NCBI RefSeq assembly: GCF_000003195.3
Contig: NC_012878.2
Span: 13,695,104-13,759,103 of the forward strand
DNA from: Sorghum bicolor
Lineage: Eukaryota > Streptophyta > Magnoliopsida > Poales > Poaceae
Reading direction: 5' to 3'
Length of the DNA stretch: 64,000 nucleotides
Below, in pieces: positions 8,709 to 27,117 of the stretch (positions are counted from its first letter, which is position 1; every line of letters starts with the position of its first letter). The position numbers and the translations under genes were made by a program. The notes below the pieces were generated by a model. It saw only the letters and a list, made by a program, of their open reading frames with translations, did not search any database and was not told the origin of the DNA.

Positions 8709-11075
8709 TGAAAGGTCCTTGTTTGGTTTTGGTAATTGAGTGACAACTTAGGTGGACTAATAGTGTTTATGTGAGATACACAGGAGATTAGTCCACAGGT
8801 GATGATGTGATGATGGAGGAGCTCATTGCATATGAGTCATGACATGGAGTCATGTGACCAAGGTGGAGAAGATCAATATGAGGCTTGGTTTGATGGACCG
8901 GTTGCAAGAGTGAAGGGCAAGTCGGAGGCTTTGAAGTGAGGGACCGCGTGTGACGGTGAAGCTTGAGCAAGACTTGGCGCCGATGGACCGAGGCAACGGT
9001 GAAGAGCAAGTGAGGTCAAGATCGATGAATCAATACGGTCACGTGATGATATGAAGTGGATCATATCATTTGGTGATTGGTTGGTGCATGTGTTGCATCA
9101 ACATTGGAGGAGATGAAATGAAATGCGCAAGGCAAAGGTATAACCTAGGGCATTTCCATTTCACCGGTCATAGGTGTGTAGAGAAGTTTATGACCGGATT
9201 TAGGATAGATGGCCGTACTATCAAGAGGGGCAAACTAGTTTGCATATCGGTCATCTAGTGCCACTTGAGCGATCTAACTTTGCATATGTGTTAGGATCGA
9301 GTGGCGTGGCAAGTTGAGAGGCTAACTCCTTTGAGAAAATGTTTGTGAAAATGCTAACACACTTGCACATGGTGGTGTACACTTGGTGGTGTTGGCACAT
9401 TTACAAAGGAGGTGGAGTTCCTAGGGTTGAGAGGGGTGTGTTCGGTGCTTTTGAGAAAATTAAGTGCATGTTTTCTATTGCGCCGGTGGGAAATTTGGAG
9501 AAGTCGTGGGAGTGTTTCTTGCTGAGAAACACTCACCGGACGCTGATGGTGGCAGCACCGGATGCTGGTCCAGATGGTGTCTGTGGCTCAGGTGTGCAGA
9601 GCGCACCAGACGCTGGCACCGGACGCTGGGCAGTTACTGTTCGAGCGTCCGGTGGTGTCCGATGTCAGCGAGTGCACGCGAGGTGTTTCTGACCGATGAG
9701 CACCAGACGCTCAGGGTGCGTCCGGTGGCTTGCGTCTGGTGACCGTGCGAGTTTGCGGAGCTCTCTGCGCACGAGTCCGGTGTGGACTAGTTGAGCGTCC
9801 GGTGGTGCTGTGTCAGGCGCGAGCGCGAGGTAGCCATTGGCGGCAACGGTCGAGTTCAAACGGCTAGTGACACGTGGCTGACGCCTGAGCACCGGACGCT
9901 GGGGGTTGAGCGTCCGGTGGCTCCTTGCGAGCGTCTGGTGCCCACATGTTTTGCCCAGTGAAGGGGCAACGGCTAGTTTAGCCCTTGGGGCTATAAATAG
10001 AAGTGGTGGCCGGCCTTGGCTGGTGCTGAGCACCCTTGGGACTTAGTGTCCATGCTTGGGGAGTGCTAGTAAAGCCTCCAACTCACATATGATTGATAGT
10101 GATCATCCGATTGTGTGAGTGAGCGATTCTAGTGCGTTGCATTGAGAGATTGCATAGAGTGGCACTAGGTGTTCGTGTTGCAAGCTGGTGGTGCTTGTTA
10201 CACTTGGAGGTTGCCACCTCCTAGACGGCTTGGTGGCTTGTGACTCTGTCGAAGCACGCAAGGAGATTGTGCGGTGCTCCGGAGAAGAGATTGTGAGGGG
10301 TACGGTGCTCACCCCGCGGGGATCGCGAAGAGCAACTCTATTGTATCGTGCGTGTCATTGAGCTACCTCACTTGTGGGTAGGTTCTTGCGGTGTCCTAGT
10401 GGGGATGAGGTTCGTGTAACACCTCTTAGCCGCCGAACCACCAAGTGTTGGTCGACACAATGGGGACGTAGCTTGGTGGCAACCAAGTGAACCTTAGGAG
10501 AAAATTATCATGTCAACATTGTTCTTCCCGTTGGTTTGCAAGTCCCTAACACAAGCTTGTTCTTACTTCATATATTTGTGCTTGTGTAGTTGCTCTTGTA
10601 ATTAGTTAGCTTGTGTAGCTTGCTAGTTACCTTCTTGCTTGTGTAGCTAGAAGTAGTTCCCTTGCGTGACTAATTTGGTTTGTGTAACCTTGTTAGTCAC
10701 TTTGCTTAGTTTGTGTAGCTAAGTAAGTTGCGCTCTCTAATTTGGCATTAGTTGCCTTGTTTTTGAGTTTGCTAGTGAGCTTAGGCTTTGTGCGCTTTGC
10801 TTCACTAGTTTGTGTAGGAGCTCCTCCGGTTTGCAAAGTACTAGTTGCATAGGTTTGTGTGACCTTGCTCCTAGAATTGTTTAGGTGAGCTCTTGCTAAG
10901 GTAGCACCTTGTTTGCTTGTTTAGGATCTTTTACAAGGTGCTAGAGAACTTAGATAGAGGGGTGTAGTCTTGGCTAGACCGATAGTTTTAATTCCGCATT
11001 TGTTTCGGTTAGTCGACGTAATATTTTTTAGAAAGGACTATTCACCCCTCTCTAGTCCACCATCTCGACCCTTCA
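8709..11075 (+). repeat. 3' LTR of Sirevirus (Ty1/copia) element
   Basis: The LTR is 2367 bp with matching ends TGAAAGGTCC...GACCCTTCA. It follows a polypurine tract directly. A cluster of CACCGGACGC/GCGTCCGGTG-type motifs in both orientations fills 9530-9940 (about 14 by eye), the kind of palindromic repeat described in Sirevirus LTRs. A TATA box (CTATAAATAG) lies at 9991-10000. ORFs in this region are shadows of the repeats. A related LTR in reverse lies at 43834-45724. Confidence 0.75.
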
Positions 11076-11884
11076 GCTATGAAGGCCTATGAGGACTTGT
11101 TGGAAAGCTTGTCGAGTCTACTTTCCAATGAATCTAGTGGTGACCAGTTTGGATACTCCGTATTGCCTGCAGACCAGAATTCGTACAGACTGCTCAGAAG
11201 GTCAACAGTCTGTCGTGACAGAGTGTTGGTACAAATTGCCATGCAAAACTGTACCAATCTACAATGTTTCGTGGTGCATGGCATATATTGCTGGAAAGCA
11301 CTTGGAGTCTAGTTTCACACCCAAGAAACGGTTCATCATTTGGACTTCCCAATAAGAAGTTATGGCCAGTTTATTGGAAACTGCTCTGGAGGCCAACAAT
11401 CACGCGAAGCCATTTCGGGAGTCCATTCCGAGGGGGCCTTTCACATTGCCTTCCCTCAGAAACTCTATTTCGTTTTCATACCTATCTAGGAGGGTTGTTC
11501 CTAGTATAAATATACCCTACCTCTAAGCTATCAGCAACCTTTGATCATTTGATAAACTACATGATATTGCAGCCGCGCTGCTGACTGCCTTACTCAACCT
11601 TTCTTCTTCCTTGTTCTTCTTGGACTTGTGAAGAGAATCCTCTGGGTTCCCCTACTTCGTGCTCTACGGCTTCCGTTCGGCTGCGCCGTATTGTGTGGAT
11701 TAGTTCCGGATTGTGGTTCTGCGGTCGTTCGGAGATCGAGTCGAAGTCTTCGTGGTTTCGGTGCCTATCTCCCCGTCGCTTGGTCGCATCCAACCTTTGT
11801 CACGTATAAAGCTAGGTACCCGCTGTTCGCAGCAAGTTATCCTTGTTCTTTTGATCTACTGTCATGAAGATCGGGCCACCCTCG

Positions 11885-12695
11885 TGCCGATTCATATCGG
11901 TACCCTATCAACCACTGTTTCAGTAGAACAGGTATGTTAGACCACTTCTTTTTATCTAGTAATATCTTCTGATAAACACTAATCTGCTCATCCTAATATA
12001 GGAATAGGTTTCTTCACCTGATCTGCTATTCTCCTTAGATGAATATCTTGATGAAGAACCAATCGTGATCTCAGAAGATACTCCACCAAAGATCCCTGAC
12101 TACATCAAAGCTTAACTACAACAGTTGATCACCCATCTAGAGCTAGATGTTTCAGTTTTGGTTCAAGATGTAGGATCTATCAGAGATATTTTCAATCAGA
12201 TTAAAGATGATCTCCCTTCTTCTTTGAAAGGAATGATTCAGCCAGCTGCATTCTTGGAAGGTAATGACCCCAAATTCCTTAGTGCCCAATCCACATTAGC
12301 AGATAGAGAAGCTAAAAAAACTCAACTGCTGGTGAAGGCCAATGCATCTAAGAAATCCTATCAGTTAAGAAAATAGTCGATCTCCTTAAAGAATTCCTTG
12401 TTGAAATCAATAAAGATCTAGCTGCTCTTAACAAATAAAGGACACAACTATTAGCTTAGCTGAAGACTGTTGAAGATGCAATCAGACAGAAGGAAGAAGC
12501 CTTATCTCAGATCCCTGCATCGTTAGCCGATCATAAGAAGAACATGGCATCCTTGAAAGCTAGGCTTGACAAAGTTAAGCAAGACAAGAAAGCCAAGACT
12601 CCTGGATCAGCTGAAGAAGATCAGCAACAGATAGCCGAAGTAGATAACATTAGGCTTTCGACTTCAAATTTCATCAAGTCTGTTCTAAATGTGTA
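11885..12695 (+). pseudogene. 3' exons of a PMD-type antisense gene, broken
   Basis: The tail parallels the coiled-coil exon of the gene at 3-3267. A short exon ends at AACAG|GTATGT near 11931, then the acceptor TAATATAG near 12002 opens a reading frame containing SSPDLLFSLDEYLDEEP, comparable with SPDSLFSFAIDIFEEEG in the intact copy. The C-terminus SAEEDQQQIAEVDNIRL corresponds to SADDDIKEIETANQIRL. Several stops interrupt it: one in the second codon after the acceptor, one near 12113, one near 12375 and others up to 12460. The PMD domain itself is missing, so this cannot make the full protein. Confidence 0.6.
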
Positions 12696-13341
12696 ATTTA
12701 AACACTTTCTTCATTTACTTTGCATCTTGTAATCCTCAGACTTAACTTTTGTTTACTTAGACTCATTTTTTCTTCTTTAGCAATTATATACTTTTGTTTA
12801 AAGTCTCATCAGAAATACCAACCGAATCTAAGTAAAGTAGAACACTATCGGCAAAGTTAGCCAATCCACTACTCAGGTCTTCCGCACTCACAGTTAAGTT
12901 GATCAGCTATTTTCTATCGTCCACATCCCTAGGATTACGGGGACGTTTTAACTTTAGCCGATCCACTCACCCCAAATTCAAGGAACCATCTTCATGATAG
13001 CCGATCCACTTTCTCTATCTTTCTGTGACATTGCCCATCAAGGCAATTCCTAGTATGATTCTGTATCAGCAAAACTTCTCTGTGTTCCTAATTTTTGTGC
13101 TAAAGGCGATATCTGTTATATCGGCTATAAAATTTTAGGTCTAAACACTAAATATTATAGTCTCTGCATCAATTCCTTTACTGCCCAAACCCTTAAATTT
13201 TTGAACTAAAGGCGATACTCATTGTATTGGCTATGTTCCTGACAACTTAACACTTTGAATTTTTATACTAAAGGTGACACTTGGTGTATCGGCTGTCAAA
13301 ACATCCCTTCTGAATAACTTGATCAACTAAAGCAAACCAAC

Positions 13342-14508
13342 CTAGACGCTAGGGTAATACTTCTTAAAATATTTTCCATTAATAGCTCTAGAATACTCTT
13401 CTCCTTCTAGAGTTTCATGAAAGTAAGCATTTCCATGAGCAACCTTAGTAATCTGATATGGTCCTTCCCAATTAGGTGACCACTTGCCAAATTTACTGTC
13501 TTTAGATCCAATTGGCAAAATTACCTTCCAAACCAGTTGACCTTCACTGAATCTTCTTTCTCGAACTTTCTGATTATAGAACTTGGCAATCCTGATTTTG
13601 TTAGCTCTAATATTTTCTAAAGCCTTTAGCTGAAGAAACTTCAAATCATCTAAATTTTCCAACATAAGATTCTTGTAGTCATCGGCTATCAATTTGTCTT
13701 GTTGTGATATCCTTCGAGATCCTAGATTAATCTCCCACGGCAATACAGCTTCATGCCCATAAACCAACTCATAAGGTGAATATTTAGTCAATCCATGACA
13801 AGCCATCCTATAAGACTAAAGAGTTTCACTAAGTACTGAATGCCACTTCCTTGGATTTTCTTTGATCTTTTTCTTGATGATCTTAATAAGAATCTGATTA
13901 GAAGCTTCTGCTTGTCCATTAGCTTAGGCACAGTAAGGAGATAAATTGATCAATTTAAAACCTGTACTGGCAGCAAAGTCTTCAAACTCCTTGGATGTAA
14001 ACATCTTCCCTTGAATCAGTTGTAATGGACTGAGGGGCCCCAAATCTATAAATACTATGTTGAAGATGAACTCAATCACATTAGCTGATGATGCTACCTT
14101 TAAAGGAATAGCTTCCATCCATTTAGTAAAATAATCTGTTGCTACCAATACAAATTTATTTGAAGATAGAAATACCTGGCCAATCAGATCTATTCCCCAA
14201 CCTCTAAATGGCCATGGTTTCATAATAGGATTCATAGCCGATGCTGGAGACTTCTTAATACTGCAAAACTTTTGACACTCTTGACATCCTTTATAATCCT
14301 TGAAGCAATCCTCCAACATGGTCGGTCAAAAATAACCTGCTCTTCTAATCATCCACTCCATCTTATGAGCAGACTGATAGGCACCACAAACTCCTTCATG
14401 AATCTCTCCCATCAAAACCTTAGTTTCTTCTTGGTTAAGACACTTAAGGAGCACACCATCAACTGTTCTATGATATAGCTGATCATCAATTGCATCCTGT
14501 CGCTGGTA
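13342..14508 (-). pseudogene. Ty3/gypsy (Tat) integrase, pseudogene
   Basis: Read on minus, the order is the His/Cys zinc-binding region (EIHEGVCG..., CFKDYKGCQECQKF), the core with GWGIDLIGQ and VATDYFTKWMEAIPLK, then ANGQAEAS carrying the last acidic residue, and a C-terminal NWEGPYQI module ending at 13342. It would join viral DNA to host DNA. It is dead: in-frame stops occur near 14327, 13923 and 13817, and the second catalytic Asp, expected in a TDQG-like motif, is replaced in LIQG. Family membership is clear; Tat assignment comes from the antisense PMD remnant next to it. Confidence 0.8.
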
Positions 14509-14510
14509 TA

Positions 14511-15935
14511 AGTAGAGGGTGTATTAAACTCTGTATCGCGTAAGGCTGGTTGTAAACCTGTGTGGACTCTGTGTTCTAAAGAGCGAAAAGGGGCGCTGTC
14601 GCCCTGGCGGTTGCCGTGCGTTCCACCGAGTTCATTGAGCTTTCATGTGTTTTGCTTAGCCAGTTTGATCATTAGTGCTGTGATTGTGATCCTGAGGCCA
14701 TCACTGAATACGTTCGCAAGAAGAAAATAGAAGTCTGAACCGTCATTAGGTTTTCAGCTGTGCCTTGCTTAATGGGCTTGTTCGAAATGCTCTTGTGGCC
14801 TTGTGAGCTGCAGCCTGTCGAAGCTTTTACAGTTTTGCCTGTTCGTTTTCTAGCGACCAGCGCAAACGACACGGCCGCCTGGCACAGGACCGCTCCAAAT
14901 TCCTATCCTGCTATCGCGAGGAAGAGTTCGTGACTTTGCCGACTGCGAGCCGGTGGCCGGCGATGCGGCAATCACGTGCCTTCGCCGATCCGTTTTGGGC
15001 TGCGACTGCGACAGGCCGAGAAAGCGAGCCGGCGAGCGGACATCACACACCACACAACGAGCTGATCATCATGGTAAGTCCTCCAACTCAAAAATCTGAC
15101 ACTTTTATAATTGTCTAGTAAAACATTTTGAGAGACCATCTATATGTTCAAGACTTTGCTCTACCTTAGATTTTTTTTTCATACTCCGCCACTGAATGCA
15201 ATAATCAATATTGATGATTTAACTCAGTTAAAAGGATACAAACACTACCATATTGGTGGAGTTCTCCTAGTGTTTCTAATTAGTAACAAAACACTAACAC
15301 TAGTCATAGCACTAGGGAATCCTCACTAGGAGACATTTACTAGGAAAAGTTTATACTAAAATTTGAATGCTAAAACACTAGGAGAAGTCCACATTGCTAG
15401 GAGAAGTTGAAAATTTTGGTTGTGAAATTTACTATTGTAATATACATATGTGATATGAACTTCTCTAGTACACACCCAGCGGCGCATAAATCAATAAGAC
15501 CGCACCTCGGGACTTGCTCTCCTGTCCTGGCCAACTTGTACGAGCAGCATTGCAGATATAATGAGTAAAGATGTTAACTAGCTTGCTAGATTTTAATTAC
15601 ATATGATCAACGAAATAAATTTGCAAGAGGGACCAGAGAAGATCTAGATCTTCTTCTTGAAGCCCTCCCTTGCAGATACAGATGAAGCTTTGCGGCCCCA
15701 AAAAGGTCATACTACTCGCATAGCATCAAGAGCAATCAGCCTTACAGGTATCCTTCTCCCTTACCAGAATGACTGCTCATGATGTTATGTTTCCCAGCAA
15801 CCATGCACCACCCTTGTGATGATACTTAGAGAGCTGTGTCTACCTGTGGCCTCATGAACATATACTTGCACGAAACAGCAGCTCGCCACATCAAGACAAC
15901 GACTATGCATGCATGCTTCAGTGGTGGTGAATGCT
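14511..15935. other. Intergenic sequence 3' of the bHLH gene
   Basis: No gene is supported. 14860-15060 is GC-rich with no retroelement similarity that I recognise and ends at ATG|GTAAGT (15071), which could be a first-exon/donor pair of an unknown plus-strand transcript, but no continuing exon was found. 15240-15460 is AT-rich with repeated TAGGAGA-type words. The left end probably marks the edge of the dead Tat element. Confidence 0.35.
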
Positions 15936-22850
<6,915 letters not shown>

Positions 22851-23400
22851 CACCGGCCGCGCGCTGGAGAGAGAGGAGAGCTAGAGATGAGCTCTCTTAC
22901 TTCAACAAATGCTAGCTGCTGCTATCTCTTCCTTGCCAGAGGCTCTCTAGCTCCTCTTGCACTCTTGGTGTGGAAGTAGTCTCAGGTCAATCTTAAAGGG
23001 GCCAGCAGTGTCGCTCGTCGCAATTTCCTTGAGGGAGATGGGCTGGGCAGGGCATATATCTTCTCTTCCTCCTATAGAGAGGGGGGGAGAGAGAAAGAAG
23101 GGAACAACAACAATACCAAACAGAAGAAAAAAAGAGGTGAGAGGAGCTGAATAAAAAAGCATAGGCGCTGTTCGGAGAGGAATCTGGGCTTTGTTTTGTT
23201 TTCCGCTTCCTTTTGCTTCACTCCTTTATTTGTGAACTTTCCCTTGCTTTCCTCCAGCCCCTTTCTCTCTCTCTCTACATACCCCCTCCTCCTCTTTCTC
23301 ATTCTTCTTTTGTATGTTATACACAGACACACACAATTATATATATTTTTTCTTTATTTCCCTTCTCCCTGTCACTTTTGCTTTATCACAATAAAGTGAT
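22851..23400 (-). promoter_or_regulatory. 5' leader and promoter region of the bHLH gene
   Basis: The region upstream of the ATG is rich in CT/GA runs (23064-23100, 23256-23275), common in plant leaders. A TATA-like stretch on minus (TATATATAA) at about 23338-23346 would place initiation near 23310, giving a leader of about 460 bases. This is a positional inference only; CTATAG near 23075 is an alternative. Confidence 0.3.
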
Positions 23401-23804
23401 GTAGGAAAGGTATGTGAGACACAGCATTTGGGACCAAAAGGAGCCGTTTCAAGACGTGGCGGTGCTTGTTAATCTATATCATCTCATCCAGCTTGTGTAT
23501 GTCACCACCTTTCAAACCACCAATTAAGTAGACGCCACCTGATAATTGCAGTTGCACGCAGTGATGAATGAAGCTTAGACTAGCTAGATGCACACGTACA
23601 AAGATATAACCTCCACAACACGCACATACACAGGAACACAGTAGTGCACGCATGCACGCACAAAAATAAAGTGGGATCGGAAGGCATGCCGATGCGGAAA
23701 GAATGTCCCATCCGATCGGTTTTGGCTTCATATATTCATCCCTCTAACTTGTTACATGCATCAGGGAAACCGAAATGATGTACTTATCTTGCTAGATTTA
23801 AATT

Positions 23805-23847
23805 GTATATGATCGGACGAAATGTATGTCGATGAAGTATATGATTA

Positions 23848-23906
<59 letters not shown>

Positions 23907-24556
23907 ATATGATCGGATGAAATGTATGTCGATGAAGTATATGATTATACTAGACCATTTATGTGATATATAAGTTAAGTATGCATGCATACATAGAGTA
24001 TATGGTTATACTTATTGTATATAATATAGTAGAGACATTATAAGTATTATTTTAAAATTATGAATTTCTTTGGAAAATTTTCGCGTGGTAAGATCTAGAG
24101 TATCTTAATATGAGTATATAAACATACTCAAACTCATAAACAAGTATGAACACATACACAATGTGGTTTATTGAAAATAAGAGTAACTACATGTACGTGC
24201 GGAAAAGAATTTCATATATATATTTGAGTATATATATATATACCGTACTCCCGGGAGTAATTACTCTCATCTTCAATAAACCACATTACATATATTCATA
24301 CTTGTTTATCGGTTTGAGTATGTTCATATACTTATATTAAGATACTCTAGATCTTACCATACGAAAAATTTTCAAAGAAATTCATATTTTTAAATATATT
24401 ACTAAAATGCCACTACTGTAGTATATATAATAAGTATAACCACATACAGTATGTATGCATACATACTTAACGTATATACTACCTTAGATGGTTTAGTATG
24501 ATCATATACTTCGTCTATATACACTTCATCGGGCCATATACGACATAAATCTAGAG
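23805..24556. repeat. Long AT-rich inverted repeat (foldback/MITE-like)
   Basis: The arms are about 23805-24195 and 24250-24556. Paired segments include GTGGTTTATTGAAAATAAG (24162) with TCTTCAATAAACCACA (24271), and GTTAAGTATGCATGCATAC with GTATGTATGCATACATACTTAAC. The left arm contains a duplicated 49-bp segment (23804-23852 and 23903-23951) flanking a (TA)n run at 23851-23902. No coding capacity. Superfamily and target duplication could not be fixed. Confidence 0.75.
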
Positions 24557-24701
24557 ATATACACATAGAAGTAACTACTATTGGGAGTAAAAAGGAATTA
24601 TCCTATATATATTTTGTCATATATGGCCACCATTAGCCATTTTGAAAGAACGGTCTAACGGAAGTAGCTACACCTTTATTATATTTTGTCATATCAGCTA
24701 A

Positions 24702-25393
24702 CACTACTACAGAACAGGGCTTTGGACGATGCCTGAAATCTACAATTGTCTCAGCTTTTTTTTGCCTCGGGGTTAAAAAGACCTTTAGTCCCGACCCGTA
24801 ACACGTGCCGGGACTAAAGAGTCCTGCCCAACGGCTGCCTAACGGCTACCTGGCAGGGCTATCGGGGGAGGGACCTTTAGTCCCGGGGCAAGCCACCAGC
24901 CGGGACTAAAGATTTAGCCCCGGTTGGTGGCTTGCTTTGGGACTAAAGGGAGCCCGTTTAGTCCATGTTCTTTCTTCAGCTCGGGACTAAAAGCCCACAC
25001 TGTAAATCACGGTCCCTTCTTCCTGGTCGAGACTGAGCCCATTCAAATTTCAGTGAGCTATTCTTGCTCTTGCCATTGCTAGTTCTTGCTTGTTCTTCAT
25101 CTTTGGCGCCCATTGGTGATCATCTTCGACGCCACCATCGTTTTCCCCCGGTCTAGGGGTAACTAACTTCATCATCCCTTGTCATTTTCATGTTATTTTT
25201 CTCTTTGTGATATCGCCGCCATTTTTTTGAGCTCAAATTCAATGGTCATAGTTTGAATCAACGTCACCGGCACCCATTGGTGATACCGCCCGGGATTAAT
25301 GGGGGCCTTTAGTCCCAGAAGCGTAGTCTCGGCTTGGAATCCGGGGCTAAAGCCCCTTCCCGGCCGGGACTAAAGCCCCTTTCTGCAGTTGTG
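24702..25393. mobile_element. Non-autonomous CACTA (En/Spm) element
   Basis: Ends are CACTACTACAGAAC on the left and, on the opposite strand, CACAACTGCAGAAA on the right. A 3-bp target duplication TAA flanks it (24699-24701 and 25394-25396). Subterminal CCTTTAGTCCCGG/CCGGGACTAAAG repeats in both orientations occur at both ends, as in grass CACTA elements. 692 bp, no transposase. It lies about 1.4 kb upstream of the bHLH leader. Confidence 0.8.
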
Positions 25394-25396
25394 TAA

Positions 25397-25944
25397 AAAG
25401 TGATATGCCAAAGTTCCTAATTGACTAGCTTTGCACACGAACAGATATTCATTTATTAACCTATATTCTGTTTGCTGAATCAAAATATGAACTTTCTAAT
25501 GAATTATTACTCCACCAAGTCAAAACTATAAGGTTTTGTTTACATGCTAGCGTACGGACGGATAATTATTAAGCATGTGGTAACCACATGCTAGATCGAA
25601 AACACCAGAAGTTTCACAACTAGATCCAAACCCCCTTCTCAACCAGTGGTTGTGATACCATGGGTATCTATCTTGGTTTGAAAACCTAAATAGAAAAATA
25701 CAACCATGCCTACCGGTTCCTGACTCGATCTCGGACCAGTTATGTACCTAAGAGCTCGACAACCGGTTGGTATCAAGAATCAAGATGTAAGCATCTTTGT
25801 TCCCAAGACAAGTGGTAATTTTGGTGATTGCTGATTATTTGTGATCCTTGGTCTAAAAAAATAATTAGTAACCATATAGATATTGATGTAGCTTTTACAG
25901 TAACAAAAACAATTTTTAGAAATGTCCCTTTTTTAGAGGCAGGG
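25397..25944. other. Unannotated AT-rich interval
   Basis: No coding exon, known repeat end or RNA was recognised. It separates the CACTA element from retroelement fragments. Confidence 0.4.
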
Positions 25945-26480
25945 AATGTTCTAGTTTGGTTTTGGTAATTGAGTAACAACTATTGTACTAATGCTTTCAA
26001 TAGAGATGATTGAGCTAGGTCCACATGAAGGAGTTGAGCAAGGCTAGGACATGGTGAAGATGATGATAATGACTGTATGTCGTGAGGTGTATGTCCACGT
26101 GGATTTCGTGGTGCTTGACACGCGGAACATCGAAGACATACCCCTCATCCTTCGGAGGCCATTGCTCGAGACCACGAACAAATGAATTTATGTGGGTCTA
26201 CACAAATCCATTTCTATGTTGCCAAAAAGAAGGAGAAGTTCGCTTTCACCTCTTCCGTTCCTACCTATCATACTAATAAGGAGGTCAATGCAAATTGGTC
26301 CAAGAGGAAGCCCCGATCCACAACATGAAGGAGGTACTAACCTTAGAAGAAGAAGAAGGTCAGACCGCCAAGCCATAACCAAAACCCAAATGGGTTAGGT
26401 GGAAGGAGATGCAACCATCTCCGTCCCCATCTACATGACCAACTGATGCACCCGAACAATGAACCCAAATGAGAAGTCCT
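25945..26480 (+). pseudogene. Athila-like retropepsin fragment
   Basis: The plus strand encodes VYVHVDFVVLDTRNIEDIPL and, further on, KKEKFAFTSSVP in a shifted frame, comparable with the protease C-terminal half of Athila-type elements (VDFVVLD..., ILGRPFL...). The ILGRPF motif has become ILRRPL and is followed by a TGA stop, so it is dead. The first 80 bases also resemble the start of the Sirevirus LTR at 8709 (TTTGGTTTTGGTAATTGAG), suggesting a patchwork. Confidence 0.5.
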
Positions 26481-26559
26481 GCTCTAAGCACTTAAAACCA
26501 TTAACCCTCGATCACTAAAAGGTAATTCGATATGTATCACATTTTTACTATTTCACTTT

Positions 26560-27117
26560 GAATTTTTCATATTTTATTTTTTTTGACAAACCATTTTCCT
26601 TATCTACACATAAATTTGAGAAAACATTTTCAAAAAATTTGAGAAATCCAAGAGAAAGCATCTTGATTGTTTGTGAAGGAGGAAGAGGGGATCCCATGAG
26701 GCCTCCAAGCCACTGCCTTCTATGGCTATAAAAGGCCTTGCATTGGTGCCTCATCTCCATACTCAAAGCTTTAGAAACATTTCTAGTTTTTCCTCCCCAT
26801 TTCTCTCAAGTTCTTCTGAAGTTTCTCTCAAGTTTAGCCACAAAAAGAAAATGCTATTAAATATTTTTTGTTTTTCCTTCTCACCTTATAGTTCCTCTTT
26901 CAAGCTTGTCTTTTGATCTTGATTTGCTCTCCAAGAATGTTTGTGGTGGTCTTATATCCCACTAGAATGATTTCTGGAGTGTAGCAACCATAAGAACAGT
27001 TTGTGAAGGCAACCACACCCCACTAGAACAACAAACTTAGGATGACTAACCACAAACACTAATGCTAATCATTGTTGTCCTAGTCTCATTTCTATTCTCT
27101 CTTTATTTGATGCAAGA
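26560..27117 (+). repeat. Retroelement LTR/leader fragment with TATA box
   Basis: A TATA box (CTATAAAAGG) at 26724-26733 is followed by a C/T-rich leader and then by a gag-like remnant. This fits the R-U5 and leader of an Athila-like element, but its LTR ends could not be placed. Confidence 0.4.

Larger units (their letters stand above)
11076..14510 (-). mobile_element. Decayed second Tat-lineage element
   Basis: Integrase lies on minus (14508-13342) and a PMD-gene remnant lies on plus downstream of it (about 11885-12695), the same convergent layout as in the element at 1-4597. The left end is cut by the Sirevirus LTR and no LTR of its own is identifiable with confidence. 11076-11884 holds a TATA-like GTATAAATATACCC at about 11505, which may be the antisense gene promoter or part of an unrelated LTR. 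The GCCGAT/ATCGGC hexamer is also enriched here (nine seen between 11880 and 14240). Confidence 0.65.

Noticed and set aside
11480..11940. A solo LTR around the TATA-like box at 11505
   Set aside because: No TG...CA ends or target duplication could be set, and its right end coincides with an exon of the antisense PMD-type gene; left as uncertain promoter or LTR sequence.
24780..25380. CCTTTAGTCCCG/CGGGACTAAAG inverted repeats as a microRNA precursor
   Set aside because: They are the subterminal repeats of the CACTA element; no miRNA-like single hairpin is evident.
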